Assembly: GCA_930367205.1 (NCBI GenBank)
Contig: OV884015.1
Span: 39,361,288-39,425,287, forward strand
DNA length: 64,000 nucleotides
Direction of reading: 5' to 3'
Source of the DNA: Acanthosoma haemorrhoidale
Taxonomy: Eukaryota; Arthropoda; Insecta; Hemiptera; Acanthosomatidae
Positions within the stretch are counted from its first letter, which is position 1. The number at the start of each line of letters is the position of its first letter. Made by a program: the position numbers and the translations under genes. The notes below the pieces were generated by a model. That model had not been told where the DNA came from, searched no databases, and saw nothing but the letters and a program-made list of their open reading frames with translations. Shown one piece after another: positions 1 to 11,490 of the stretch.

Positions 1-1002
1 AGGCAATAGTGCTAGGGCGACAGCTGGAAAAGTATGCAGTTTATATGGTGAAGGACTAATAACTGATCGGACAGTTAGAAATTGGTTTATAAAATTCCGT
101 TCTGGAGATACGACCTTTAAGACGAACCGAGGGCGGGACGTCCTTCCGACTTTGACGACAACCTTTTAAAGGCAATATTCCACATCAATCAACAAGAGAT
201 ATAGCAGAAAGGTTCAATATATCACAATCAACTGTTAACCGTCACCTGAAGAAATTATGGAAAGTCAGCAAGTTAGGAGTGTGGGTACCTCACAATCTCA
301 TTGGACGGAATAAAGAAGATCGCATGTCAATCGCCACAAGTCTGCTCTCACGGGTATAAATTGAGCCTTTTTTGAACAGGATTGTAACAGGCGATGAAAA
401 ATGGGTTACCTATGACAATATAGTCCGCAAAAGACACTGGCTTGATAAGGATCAACCACCCTTACCAGATCCGAAAGCAAACATCCGTGGCAAAAAGATT
501 TTATTGTGTGTATGTTCGGATTGTCAAGGAATAAGTCACCACGAGTTGTTGAAGTCAAATTTAACGGTTACTGCGGATAGATACGTTCAGCAGTTACAAA
601 GAATGCTAGAGAAACTCCATGAACAGCGTCCTGCACTCGTTAATCGCAAAAACGTCATTCTTTTCACGACAAAGCGCGACCACATACAGCCTGGGTGACT
701 CAAGAAAAAATTCTTGTGCTTGGATTGTCTGTTTTACCACATCCACCTTACTCCCCGGATCTTGCCCCGAGAAACTACCACCTCTTCTGTTCCTTACAAA
801 ACCTTTTGAATGGACGTCAAAAACGTCTTCCAGTCCAAAACAACCTCATTTTACAAGGAAGGGATTGATAACTGCCTGGAAGGTGGGATAAGGTTATAGA
901 TAATAGTGGTGAATACATAATAAATTAATATAATTTTCTTATTTAATCAGAGCATAATAAATGTCTGATAAAAAAACGGAAGTTACTTATGACTCGACCT
1001 AA
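1..1002 (+). pseudogene. Decayed mariner transposase, 5' end outside window
   Basis: Read in shifting frames, this encodes a mariner-type (Tc1/mariner, DD34D) transposase. The window opens inside the N-terminal helix-turn-helix region (NSARATAGKVCSLYGEGL, then RTVRNWFIKFRSGD). The linker PHNLIGRNK follows. The first catalytic Asp lies in IVTGDEKWVTYDN near 385-425. The second lies in FHDKARPHTAWVTQ near 661-702, and HPPYSPDLAPRNYHLF lies near 738-790. The third catalytic position, expected as APSD, reads APRN here, so one acidic residue is lost. At least two frameshifts and several stops break the frame, so it is inactive. The longest open piece is 372-698. Host integration is shown by the 3' terminal repeat listed separately. 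Confidence 0.9.
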
Positions 1003-1004
1003 TA
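969..1004 (+). repeat. 3' terminal inverted repeat of the mariner copy plus TA target
   Basis: The element ends with AAGTTACTTATGACTCGACC followed by TAA. Its reverse complement starts TTAGGTCGAGTCATAAGTAA, which resembles a typical mariner terminal repeat. The next two bases (1003-1004) are TA, the expected target-site dinucleotide. The matching 5' repeat lies before the window. Confidence 0.75.
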
Positions 1005-4000
1005 AACTTTACAACACCATTCACCTACACAAGCAATTTTCCTTCCATCATGGAAAATATAAAAAAAACGTATGGCGCCTAAACCAAACCAACACAATCC
1101 AAACATTGACTAAATGTCTCTAACGGATCTTATGAGTTGAGCGTCCGCGTTTTCAGTAAGTAAGGGCGACTGCCTTGTGTCTCTCTGGGTAAGATGGGAT
1201 ATTTTAGCATAACAAAATCATCGAAAAGTTTTTGACTTTTTTTTACCTTCCCCCCAATCCAGGGATGCGCTCTAATTCAAGATATACAAATATGCTTGAT
1301 TTTGTTTTATCCTTTAGTTTCAAATCTAATTCTGAAGTTTAAACACGTTATATATACAAAGGGTACCTTAGCTGTTGAGGTTATACGCAACCTAACTACC
1401 AAGCCCGTACCGATTAGTTTTTTGAACATATTTTCAAAAATACTTGAAACCTTACACTGCTCATACATTACATAGATTTTAATAATTTAACAGATAATGA
1501 AAAGGTCGGCTTTGGATCGCTGACATCATCAGTAGATGAGTTTGTCGGGAGATTTTCTCAGGTTGATCTTAGATGATAGAGAATTGTGCTAGGTTTTTTC
1601 CCTTTCGCCCGACAAATACTTTCAACATAAGTCTTGAAGGGAAACGCATTTAAAATATCTTGAGATACATATTATATAAGTGGCACGGTTGGATTATCCA
1701 CTACTTTATGGTAATGGGCAATCTATATACAAATTGTGTTAGTGTGATAGAATGTTGAAAGAGTTGACAATTTATATGTATTTGATCATTTAAATTATTT
1801 AATGTTGTTGTTTTTTTTTGCTAGGGTAGTAAACATGTTATAACGAAAACAACACTGGTGGGAGTTCACCAGTAAGCCTTACTACGGACAAATATTTTAA
1901 GCTATTAATTTATTTATAAGGGAAAACATGATTATTAGAAAATGGTAGTAAATTACTTTTGTACAAAACTCCTCGTTTTATTTATCTAAACTACTAACAG
2001 TGAATTTTTATTTTGTTCAAACAATGCCTGGTCAATGGTGTTATACTATTCGACAAACAAGAGTCCGAAAGTGTACTAATTAGTACAGATCTAAGCAATT
2101 ATGACTTTCAAAATTTATTTCTGATAACGTTTTGGATTAGATTCCAAATAAAATAAATTTATGTCTACCATACTGTTGTACAAGTAATAAAGGCAATTTT
2201 TTTTTAAGCACTTTTTTAATGTCATTACTAACTGGTGTTTAGAGTACCTTAGAAACGAGTACTTTACCTGATTGGAGTACTTTTATTTTCTCTGCAGAAC
2301 ATAAATTTATTTGACTTTTAGAATTCATTTACATGTTCATGAAGTATTTGATGTAATGTAATGTTTTTGATCATCCTGTCCTCTTCGTTTCTGCATATAA
2401 GCGATAGCGTCACCGCCATGTCAGTACATACCGGAAAATGTAATAAACATTTAGTAGCAAGTTGAATTGTAAATTAAATTGCGAATAAAGTTTTCTGTCT
2501 CTCATATACTTTTCTAACATGTAAGATAAGCCAAACAGTAGTGCTGTAAAACGTTTTCTAAAAAAGATATCTATGGGATTTAAAATATCTCGATAAAAAA
2601 TAGTGTTTCTAGGGGATAAAAGTAAAATAATTCCGAACTCCTAATATAGTATTTTATTTATAGAAATATATGAACTTGACTTAGTAGTTAGTTTCATATT
2701 GTATTTTCACTTTTCACAGTTCTTTATCTAGAAATTTTTAGAAACTCCATCTGTACATTGGAGCTGGATGCAAGCAAATAAATCCATCTCGAACACCACT
2801 AGGGTGACTTGTGTTAGCATTTTATCAGTATGCGTAAGCTCTTTGATTCCTGAATATAAATTGGAATAAAGTATAAGCCTTTAAAATTTCCCTGTTTGTA
2901 TTGGGACTGGTTTGTGCCTTTTCAAAACTATTTTTATACGAACTACTATTTTTTTTCTTGTTTTTGTATTGCTTTTTTTGGTAGCCTAATTTCCTGCATA
3001 TCTCAGCCCACAGTAAAAGTGATGAAATAATTACCTCTTTGAAAATAATGTTTATTATACAACTGTTTATTAAAAGAGGAAAAAAAAAAGGTGACAAAAA
3101 AAACCGTTTAAAGTGTTCACGAATGGATTAATATAATCTTTTGTTTTAATATATTTAATCTTTCTCTCACGTATTTTATCTTAGGGGACAAAATACATTC
3201 TTTAACGAGTATTGATTCTTATTTTTATGACGCTAACCTTCGTGAGGTCACAGTTTTATGCCTCAAAAAGTAAATACAGAGCTAAAAAACAGGTAACAGA
3301 AATCTGAACCCCCCCCCCCCTGCTTTAGCAATACAGCAGCGTACAGTAGTTCTTTTAGACTGAGATGTGAGCCCTTGTAAGGTGTAATGTCGTTTTGGTA
3401 CCATACTTATTATTATTTATTGAAATAATAGCTATTATCTTAAATGCCTCTGACAATAAATCGACGAGACTTTTAGATTCTTGGTTAGAAAATGTTGATT
3501 GCTATGGTTTTTTAAAATATGATGTGGACGTATAGTTATAGTAAGTAATTTAACATAAGTAGGCAAGTCTTACAAAGTACATTTTCATGGTTATTTTTCC
3601 ACCATTGAGCTCTTGAAATCAATTATATTCACAATGTGAACAAAGCCTCCTTAGCCGTGTATTATTGGCGTTGGTTCGACTTGTTCACTTATTCACTGGA
3701 ACCGCGATCATTTCTTAAGTATAGTTTTTAGATTATTTTCCATTAAGGCTTTGAATAGTAACTACAAATTGTAAGAATATAAATCATTCCGCTGAACAAG
3801 ATCCCATTCTTTTGAGCAGTGAATGATCATTACCTAAGTCCTCCACGTGACATTGAGCGGTGTATGTACTGATCTGATGACATTCACGATGGACTCCTGA
3901 TGTTATCCGACTCTCGATAAAGGACTTTACCTTCAGTTACCTGAGCTGAGGGCTTTGGCGAATGTTTGAATCTGTTTTGCACAAAGGTTGTTTAGTAACT

Positions 4001-6260
4001 TTAATATCGGCCCTTGCTGAAGATGTTGAATTGATACGACGCTTACAGGTACTCCACCACAACTCTTTTCCCCGAGAAATGGAGTGAATGAATAGTTCAA
4101 AATCTAAGATAGGGAGAATGTAGGAATAACTTTGGCGTGTTTCTGAAACAAATTTGGTTCGAACGGTTAGTTGTTGGATCTGGGCTGTCCTTCATAACAA
4201 AAACGTTTAAGAAATTAATCTTGAGAAAACTTAGCAACCTTACCACCAATTTGGCCTGCTTCGATATCATTCAAACAGCACCGCTGTGTTGCACTACATT
4301 TCAAGCATGTCTTTGACAGGTTAGCTGATCTTGTGTCACCTAACAGAAACACCACCATTTACTTTGTATCCAAAAAGCACTCATCTTCAGTCAGGACTCT
4401 CCGGAAGATGACGCGCTCGTCGCGTATTCTTGCATAACCGGCTCTGCTGTTTGGTCCAGTCTGCTATGCCCACATTTGTATTAAATTAATATTAATTAAA
4501 TTAAAGATGGTTCTGGTGTAAATGAGGGTAATAGCCAAAATCAATATTGGGTTAGTATGGGAGTAAAGAAAATTTTGTGTATTGGGTTTACCTTAAATTT
4601 TAAAATAAAATAATGTATGGTACCGAGTCTGCTAAGCTCCCAGACTACTAGTCTTACTAAACTTTCGAATAGGTAAGTACCTATAGGCTTAGGACTTGAG
4701 GGTCTGAGGTACTTCCTGGTATTACTCAGTAGGAAGCAGTGCCAATCACCAGTCGAAATTCTAGCTTTGTTCTGTTGAGATAAAGCGGTCTGATGCATGT
4801 TCTTCCCGAAGCAGTAGTTGTAAATAAATAAAATATCACGATACCGTTCTGGACATTATATATTTTCCCTATTTTTTTATAAAGTTATAAAGTTCTTTTG
4901 ATCTGTTGTCAACAACTTTTCGTTTTTTAGTAATGAAAATAAGTTTGTCTTTTCCCATTTCTTTTTCCTTGTATTCCGTGTACTCTTTCTTCTTTGCACT
5001 CTAGTGACTACTCAAACATGATATCCGTGTCAATAGTAATTTTACTTCAAACGCATAGCTCTCACGTGAATGTCGACTGAGAAGCGCCATTCAATTGACT
5101 GTTTACAATCAGAAGGGTTCTGTTGCCAAGTTGGCTGCACCCACTGGCCTTCTTGGACTGTCAACATGATTTTTAGCTCCTCGCACACATGGTACACATG
5201 ATGGGTCGTTCGCTTTACACGCTACGGCCACGGTTAATACTCGTGCTTTCATTTCTATGAATGAGTAGTCAGTGAATTAGTAGCAGTTTGTGGATCACCA
5301 TTCAATCAAATTTTAGAGCGTGAAGAAAATCAGTTGGGGTTTGAAATATCATATCAACATTATTTTAACTTCTCTTTACCAGTTGTGGGATAAAAACGGC
5401 ACGAATCGATAAAGGAAGCAGTTACACCAACCTGACGGAAATTTCCTCTACTGTTGTTATCAGCCATTTAAAGAATTTTGGATAAAACTAAGTCTCTTTT
5501 CCTTTCATCATCGTCATAATTTAATTCCCTATCCGATTCATCCTAAATAAAGCCATCTTAAATAAGATTTTACAATTATTTTTTCATTTACAGAAATCCG
5601 AAAGTTACCAATTTCCTTGTATGTCCCCCAGTGATTTGGCTCTTTGGTACTTTTGAATGAACAAGTTAAATTTTATCTAAAGATGCGATTATTTTAAAAA
5701 TATTCATTACCTCAAATTAACACTAAGAAACGTACACCCCAACAGTGCGGTTTTAAATGCCGATTTCTAAATAATAAACAAAATATAATTCTCTGTCATC
5801 TAATGGATCCAGGTGAGTATTGAAAATTTTCTCACAGTGCAAGCATAACCACCTCACCAAGTCAAAGGCTTCTTTTATAAGACATTCTACAATAACAATT
5901 TCTATAAAATTCCTGTTAACAATAGTTGACTTTTAACATTAAAATAACCATTTACTAGTCCCTATTAGATGTAATAAAACAAATGAAATTCATATATCCA
6001 CACTAATATGAAATAATGTGATAGCTCAATAGATAAGGTGCTATTTTTACCCTAATAATGGGCAATTAAGAGTGATGAACCCCAACTAATTATTTTTTAC
6101 GTTTGAACATCGAAAATCCCTCACAAAACTACTTATTTTTCAAGTGTTTATCCAGCTATTAAATACTATTCCAGAAGAAATATGACAAGATATTATATTA
6201 TTATTATTACAGTAGTCTTGTTTCAATGATCTCCTTTTCGTGCTTCCGCAAACGTGAGAT
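1005..6260. other. AT-rich intergenic sequence, no supported gene
   Basis: Only short open frames without family resemblance are present (for example the minus-strand frames at 2825-3097 and 4541-4798). A run of 12 C lies at 3309-3320. I see no RNA gene or transposon domain. Confidence 0.5.
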
Positions 6261-6304
6261 GTCTCAGCTGTAAAGCGTGAACGGAAATGTCTCCCTTAAA
6301 CGTT
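6261..6304 (+). repeat. 44-bp direct repeat, copy 1
   Basis: This segment contains CTGTAAAGCGTGAACGGAAA and recurs at 6723-6766 with two mismatches. Both copies end in AAACGTT. The spacing start to start is 462 bp. The block is less AT-rich than its surroundings. The pair could be two fragments of one dispersed element or a local duplication. Confidence 0.7.
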
Positions 6305-6722
6305 TTAAGAACAACCTCCGGTGAGTAGAAAATAATCTGGTGATTTTGGGGAAAATTTCTATTATGATTACTTTTGCTAGTAACAATACCTGCAGGTTTA
6401 ATGAGCATTTAATCTTTTAACGCAGTTCATTAACTACGACCATAAAACTTCAAAGAGACAAGGGACGAGACGGTTGGCAAAGAACCAGCGTGTTTTGTAA
6501 CTAAATAGATCTTTTATCCAGCAGGTAGAAAGTTTTCATAAATGTAATCATTGATGCAGTGATACTGGTTATCTATGGAGGCGAATCTGCAACTAAATAG
6601 CAACAATAAAAAAAAACCTACATGCAGAAACGTACAGAATCTCTATCTGATACAAGTGAGTGGATTCTTGCGTTGGACACAGGCTGGTGGAAAAAAGATT
6701 TGCCATCAAGTTTATTAATGAA

Positions 6723-6766
6723 GTCTCATCTGTAAAGCGTGAACGGAAATGTCTCCCTAAAACGTT
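6723..6766 (+). repeat. 44-bp direct repeat, copy 2
   Basis: Second copy of the 6261-6304 segment, same orientation. It runs straight into an AT-rich, partly palindromic stretch (about 6766-6830) made of ATTATTATTG and CAATTATTTAATAATTATTA blocks in which AAACGTTATT recurs. Confidence 0.7.
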
Positions 6767-8399
6767 ATTAATTATTATTGCAATTATTTAATAATTATTA
6801 TTGTAAAACGTTATTGTAAATTATTATTTATCTCACACAATATAAATCTGACATCCTTTATCATCAAATCAGGTTGATTCTTAGTAAAAAAATCTGATTA
6901 GATTCTGCTGTCCTGATTTTTTTTTTTTTTCAAATAATTAAATTAAATATTAAATGTAAGTACCCTATGCTGGATTACTCATTTTAGAAGCTAAAGTGTA
7001 ATTGTGTTCATGACGGATACGAATTGCACATTAAAGTTTTTTTTCCTATTGCTATTAACGTGCAAAGTAGGTACATTTTACATGTGGACTCTATTACAGT
7101 CTAAAATTTACAGTCTGCTGCCTTACTGATCTAGCCTTAACTGGATTATTTTCTAATATCTCTGTCGGTTACAACCTAACCGAAACTAGATATCATTGTC
7201 CTGATTGAAATTGAACTATTTAATAAACCGGATACTAGCGGAAAATGTTCCTGCCTATAGCACAAAGAGTAAACGGGAATAGATAGTGGGATAGACAAGC
7301 TTAATATTTGAGCTTATATCCTATATTATATCCTATATTTATATCTTATATTTGAGCTGGATATATCCTAAACGGTTACATTTTAATAGAGCGGTCGCTA
7401 ATGGGATCATCGACTTTTGGACGTCGTGAATTTTGTCTCCTTGAATACTCCCGGTTTCTTTGGCCATTTTTACGGCCTTTGAAACTGTAGAGTAATAAAC
7501 CAAGGTGATGTTACACGAAGATTTTCCTTCTTCGTGATGGGTAATTATTCGTACTGAATCATCGCGGTTTAAACGACTCATTAACACACGAATAAACCAT
7601 GAAATAAAGAGGTAAGAGAGAAATTGATGAACGGGAGAAACAAAAGGTAAAGAAATACCAAAAGGGAAATTGAAATCTATCATGAAAAATATTTAGTCCT
7701 TCGTTTGTTGAGAAATAGTGAGTAGCAATGATATGAATAATTCCTAATGTTTCTTATGTGACCAATCATATTACTATAAATAAAATAAAATTTTGGTTAG
7801 GTCCCAAAACTAAAAAATCTCAAGATTTATAGGTGTGTGATTTTTTTTTTTTATGGGGAGTGTTATGTGTGATAGGACATGCCTGCCGGGGGAGGCCTTG
7901 TCGACCTAGCTACCCACCCAGCCCTGTAAGCGAGAGAAAGAAATAAACTTGTGGTCTTGTGACCTTTTTGCTGGCGGCCAGCTTATTTGTGTTTCGTGTT
8001 GATCTGATTCCATAAGATCTTAAAAGGAGTTCCCCTGCCCTGAAGTGGGTAACGTATACCTAGAGGAAGTTGGCACAATATATTGAATATAAAATCCCAT
8101 TGTAACATACTTACATATCATTCCCTGTACGGCAAACCAAATTGATACAACATACTTGCATCAATGTAAAGTCCTTATTCGAGAAGCCAAACTTATGTGG
8201 AATATAAGCCTATATCAAGTCCCTAATCAAGCGTCAAATTAATGTCTTACTAATTGTATGAACCCTTATGCTGATAGGCTGAACTGATACGAGTTATTGT
8301 TATTGTTTATAATTATATATAATAGTAGAACTATATATTATGGAGGTCGTCCGATCATGCCAATACTTTTTTCCCATTGGGGGTGGAGACTTGTCCAAT
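6767..8399. other. Intergenic sequence ahead of the Jockey-like element
   Basis: No supported gene. A minus-strand frame at 7339-7683 (114 codons) has no family resemblance that I recognise. The segment 7860-8060 is richer in G+C, with a purine stretch before AATAAA. It could be 5' sequence of the following element or an unrelated repeat end, and nothing in it decides this. Confidence 0.4.
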
Positions 8400-11300
8400 G
8401 TTCTTTTCCCCAGTATTTTGTTTTGTATAGTTGTGTTATATTTGACATCACAAAACAAACAGACAACATTAATACATGAAAAAAACATTGGCGTTGCTCT
8501 TATTACAACAACACGACTTAATGCTAACGGATGCCTAAAAATCCCACAGTACCAGACATTTCGAACAGCCCATCCGGATTGAACTGCACTGCATTGAACT
8601 GCTATCTTCACATCACAACGTCGTCCCCAGGATTTTCTGCCAGCAGCAGCAGCTGTGCATTTTCTTTCCCCCTCACCATTGCATCAGTATTGTCCACCTA
8701 ATAAATTCATTTCCTACACAGAATTTACATCTTTTCTCAACTTTATTCGACACCATTTCCTTGTAGCGGTAGATTTTGCGGCAGAGGCAAAACACCAACA
8801 GTGGAGCTCAAGAACAACCAACTCTCGTAGGACGTGCTTTTGTATCTGCACTTGTATCTACAAACTCCTCCACCCTTTCTACTCGTACCTATTGGTGTCC
8901 GACATTCTACTTATTGGTCTACTGACCCCAATCGAAACAGACATTTTTGATTCTTTCACCCACCATGAATTAGGAATGATAGATTTATCCGCTACACGTC
9001 TCTCGTCCGATCATAGTTCTTTACTCCTCACTCTTTCTATTTCCCAATCCTCAAACTACCTCCTTCATTCATCAGAGGCCCAATTGCAGTGAACTGATTT
9101 CATAGATCTCAGAATTACCCTGGATAACCACTCAGGATCTAGACAATGCAGTACAGTTTTACTACCCCAATCCAACAATGTGCATGGAATGCATCAAAGC
9201 ATCGACCCTATCCGAATGACCAGAACAAAATTTTATTAACCTCAAAACCTGCTTGATCTTAACCACCGCGTTTGTGGTCTGCTCAATCCGAAGCTGTAAA
9301 GCATAGATCCCGCCACCCTACTGATGTCCGCAGTTACAATTAGAACTGTAAATTACTAAAGCGGTATTTGGCAACCTTTCGATCCCAAACATTTACCACT
9401 GTCCTCCGTATCTACTCAGGGTAATTCTCTTTGGAAAGAGACTTTAAAGATCCTGATATATAATTATATGTCACATCCACTTCGTTGTGAAGATGGGTGG
9501 GCAGTTTTGGACGGAAAGAGATCCGAAGCATTCGCAAAACTTCTATCCCGTAGTTTTACACCTCACTCTAACCATCTAATTATCTAATAATGTTGTAGAA
9601 TTTCTAACTTCTACCTCTTTCATTAACTCCAAAGTTCTTCTCTCTGAGGTTAAATACCTTATAAGTAGCTTACCACGCCTTAAATCTCCGGGGTCTTCTC
9701 ACAGCTCAGATCCATCAAAAACTACCACCCAAAGCAATAGTTTTCCTGACCTTCATATTTAATTATAGTTTTAAAACAACGCACTTAGAACCACCCATTT
9801 CTTAGGAAATATTCTATTACTGTCAAACCTGGTAAGAATGAGCCCTCATATTACCATCCAATTAGTCTACTTCCAATCCTCTCAAAAAGTTTTGAAAGAG
9901 TCCTACTCAAACACCTTTTGCCCACACTTGAATCCAAAAACTTCCTTCTCAACCATCGATTTCGCTTCCGTTTCAGTCACTCCACAGTTCAACAAGGGCT
10001 CCGTGTTGTTGACCACATATCCTCTGCACTACAAAGTAAACACTATTGCGGGGGTGCCTTTCTAGCCGTAGTTGGCTTTTGACCGGCTATGGCACGTAAG
10101 TTTGCTTTATAAGCTAAAAGTTCTCTACCGCAGACTCTTTACCTATTACTACAATTGTATCTGCCTAACAGGTTCTTCCATATTGTGGTTGAGAATAGTC
10201 CAACTATTATGCCATTAAGGAAGCAGAAGTTAGTTCCTCAAGGCGGTGTTCTCAGTCCTATCCTATATACTATGTGCACCGCTGACATCCCCTAGAGTCC
10301 TTGCACCTTGCTTGCAGCTTTCGCTGACGATACAGCAATTGTATGTGCCTAACAGGTTCTTCCATATTGTGGTTGAGAATAGTCCAACTATTATGCCATT
10401 AAGGAAGCAGAAGTTAGTTCCTCAAGGCGGTGTTCTCAGTCCTATCCTATATACTATGTGCACCGCTGACATCCCCTAGAGTCCTTGCAGCTTTCGCTGA
10501 CGATACAGCAATTGTATCTGCCTAACAGGTTCTTCCATATTGTGGTTGAGAATAGTCCAACTATTATGCCATTAAGGAAGCAGAAGTTAGTTCCTCAAGG
10601 CGGTGTTCTCAGTCCTATCCTATATACTATGTGCACCGCTGACATCACCTAGAGTCCTTGCACCTTGCTTGCAGCTTTCGCTGACGATACAGCAATCTTT
10701 TCGTCTCATTCCGATTCGTTAACCGCATCCTACAACCTCCAAAATTACCTCATCGATATAGGGAACTAGTGCATCCAATGACTATGATCCTGTCCAAACA
10801 TACCTATATCCTTCGGTACCGCTTCCCACATCCAACACTATCAGATATCTAAACTTTCATCTGCTAAAAATACGTGGAACCCCCACACCCAATGCCCAAG
10901 AGAATTAAAACAGATTTTCTCTACTCTCTAATCTCAGTCTTGAAAATGAACCGCACACATACAAACAGTTACTAAAAGGACCAAAACAATAGGGTAAAGC
11001 CAAACCCTCCAACATTCGTATCCAAATTCATCAGAACTGTAATCCACAGGGAGTGTTGACATCACAAACTCATCTCTTTACAATGATCTTAATGTACCTA
11101 CCTGAAGCCTCTGATCTTATAAAGTCAAGATTTACCAAATTCTTTGAAAACCATTCCGCACGTCCAAATCCTACATTCAGCTCCTACTTATAGTAAACCT
11201 CATCCATTGTACAACCCTCCTGGTCGCCTAAAGCGGAGGTGACCTCGCGATCGAAGTATGACATAGGGTAATAGAATCGGACACAATCCCAACTCATGTT

Positions 11301-11490
11301 CTGATCGTCTGTGGCTCTCTTGCCCTTTTTTGTTAGGGCATTTTAAGATACCAGGTATTTGTGGTCAGAGAGTGAGGCGATGGGAGACTGCATCCGAGTT
11401 CCTACCAGCCATTCAGATAATTGTCGCGGGCATTGGGGCTCCTGAGCAGACTTTCAGATGTTTTCAGTCATTAAACATTCCCTGTTGCTC
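8400..11490 (+). pseudogene. Decayed Jockey-like LINE: endonuclease plus reverse transcriptase
   Basis: Frame-shifting conceptual translation follows the order of a Jockey-clade ORF2. The endonuclease start is near 8404 (PSILFCIV), then HEKNIGVALI and CLKIPQYQTFRTAHPD (to 8580), then RHHFLVAVDFAAEAKHQQWSSR near 8750-8815 and ATRLSSDHSSLLLTL near 8990-9040. The linker follows, with SLWKETLKIL and RCEDGWAVLDGKRSEAFAKL near 9425-9540 and LLSEVKYLISSLPRLKSPGS near 9640-9690. RT blocks follow: FLAVVGAFDRLWH near 10060-10092, LVPQGGVLSPILYTMCTADI near 10230-10290, and the catalytic AAFADDTAI. The C-terminal NSSLYNDLNVPT and SRFTKFFENHSARPNP are near 11070-11170, then a NPPGRLKRR-type tail. No ORF1 was recognised. 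Many stops and frameshifts show it is dead. The 3' limit, near the T-run at 11511, is approximate. Confidence 0.88.
10153..10693 (+). repeat. Three tandem copies of an RT segment (184, 173, 184 bp)
   Basis: Units begin at 10153, 10337 and 10510, each with AATTGTATNTGCCTAACAGG, and run to the ACAGCAAT that precedes the next unit. Each carries FFHIVVENSPTIMPLRKQKL, VPQGGVLSPILYTMCTADIP and the AAFADDTAI active-site motif. Unit 2 lacks 11 bp (CACCTTGCTTG), a loss between two CTTGC direct repeats. The ancestral flanks share CAAT (CTACAATTG upstream, CAGCAATCTT downstream), which suggests the duplication used 4-bp microhomology. Units are nearly identical although the rest of the element is heavily decayed. 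Confidence 0.93.

Noticed and set aside
6000..6080. TAGCTCAATAGATAAGGTGC, an A-box-like string, as a tRNA
   Set aside because: No B box at proper distance and no cloverleaf.
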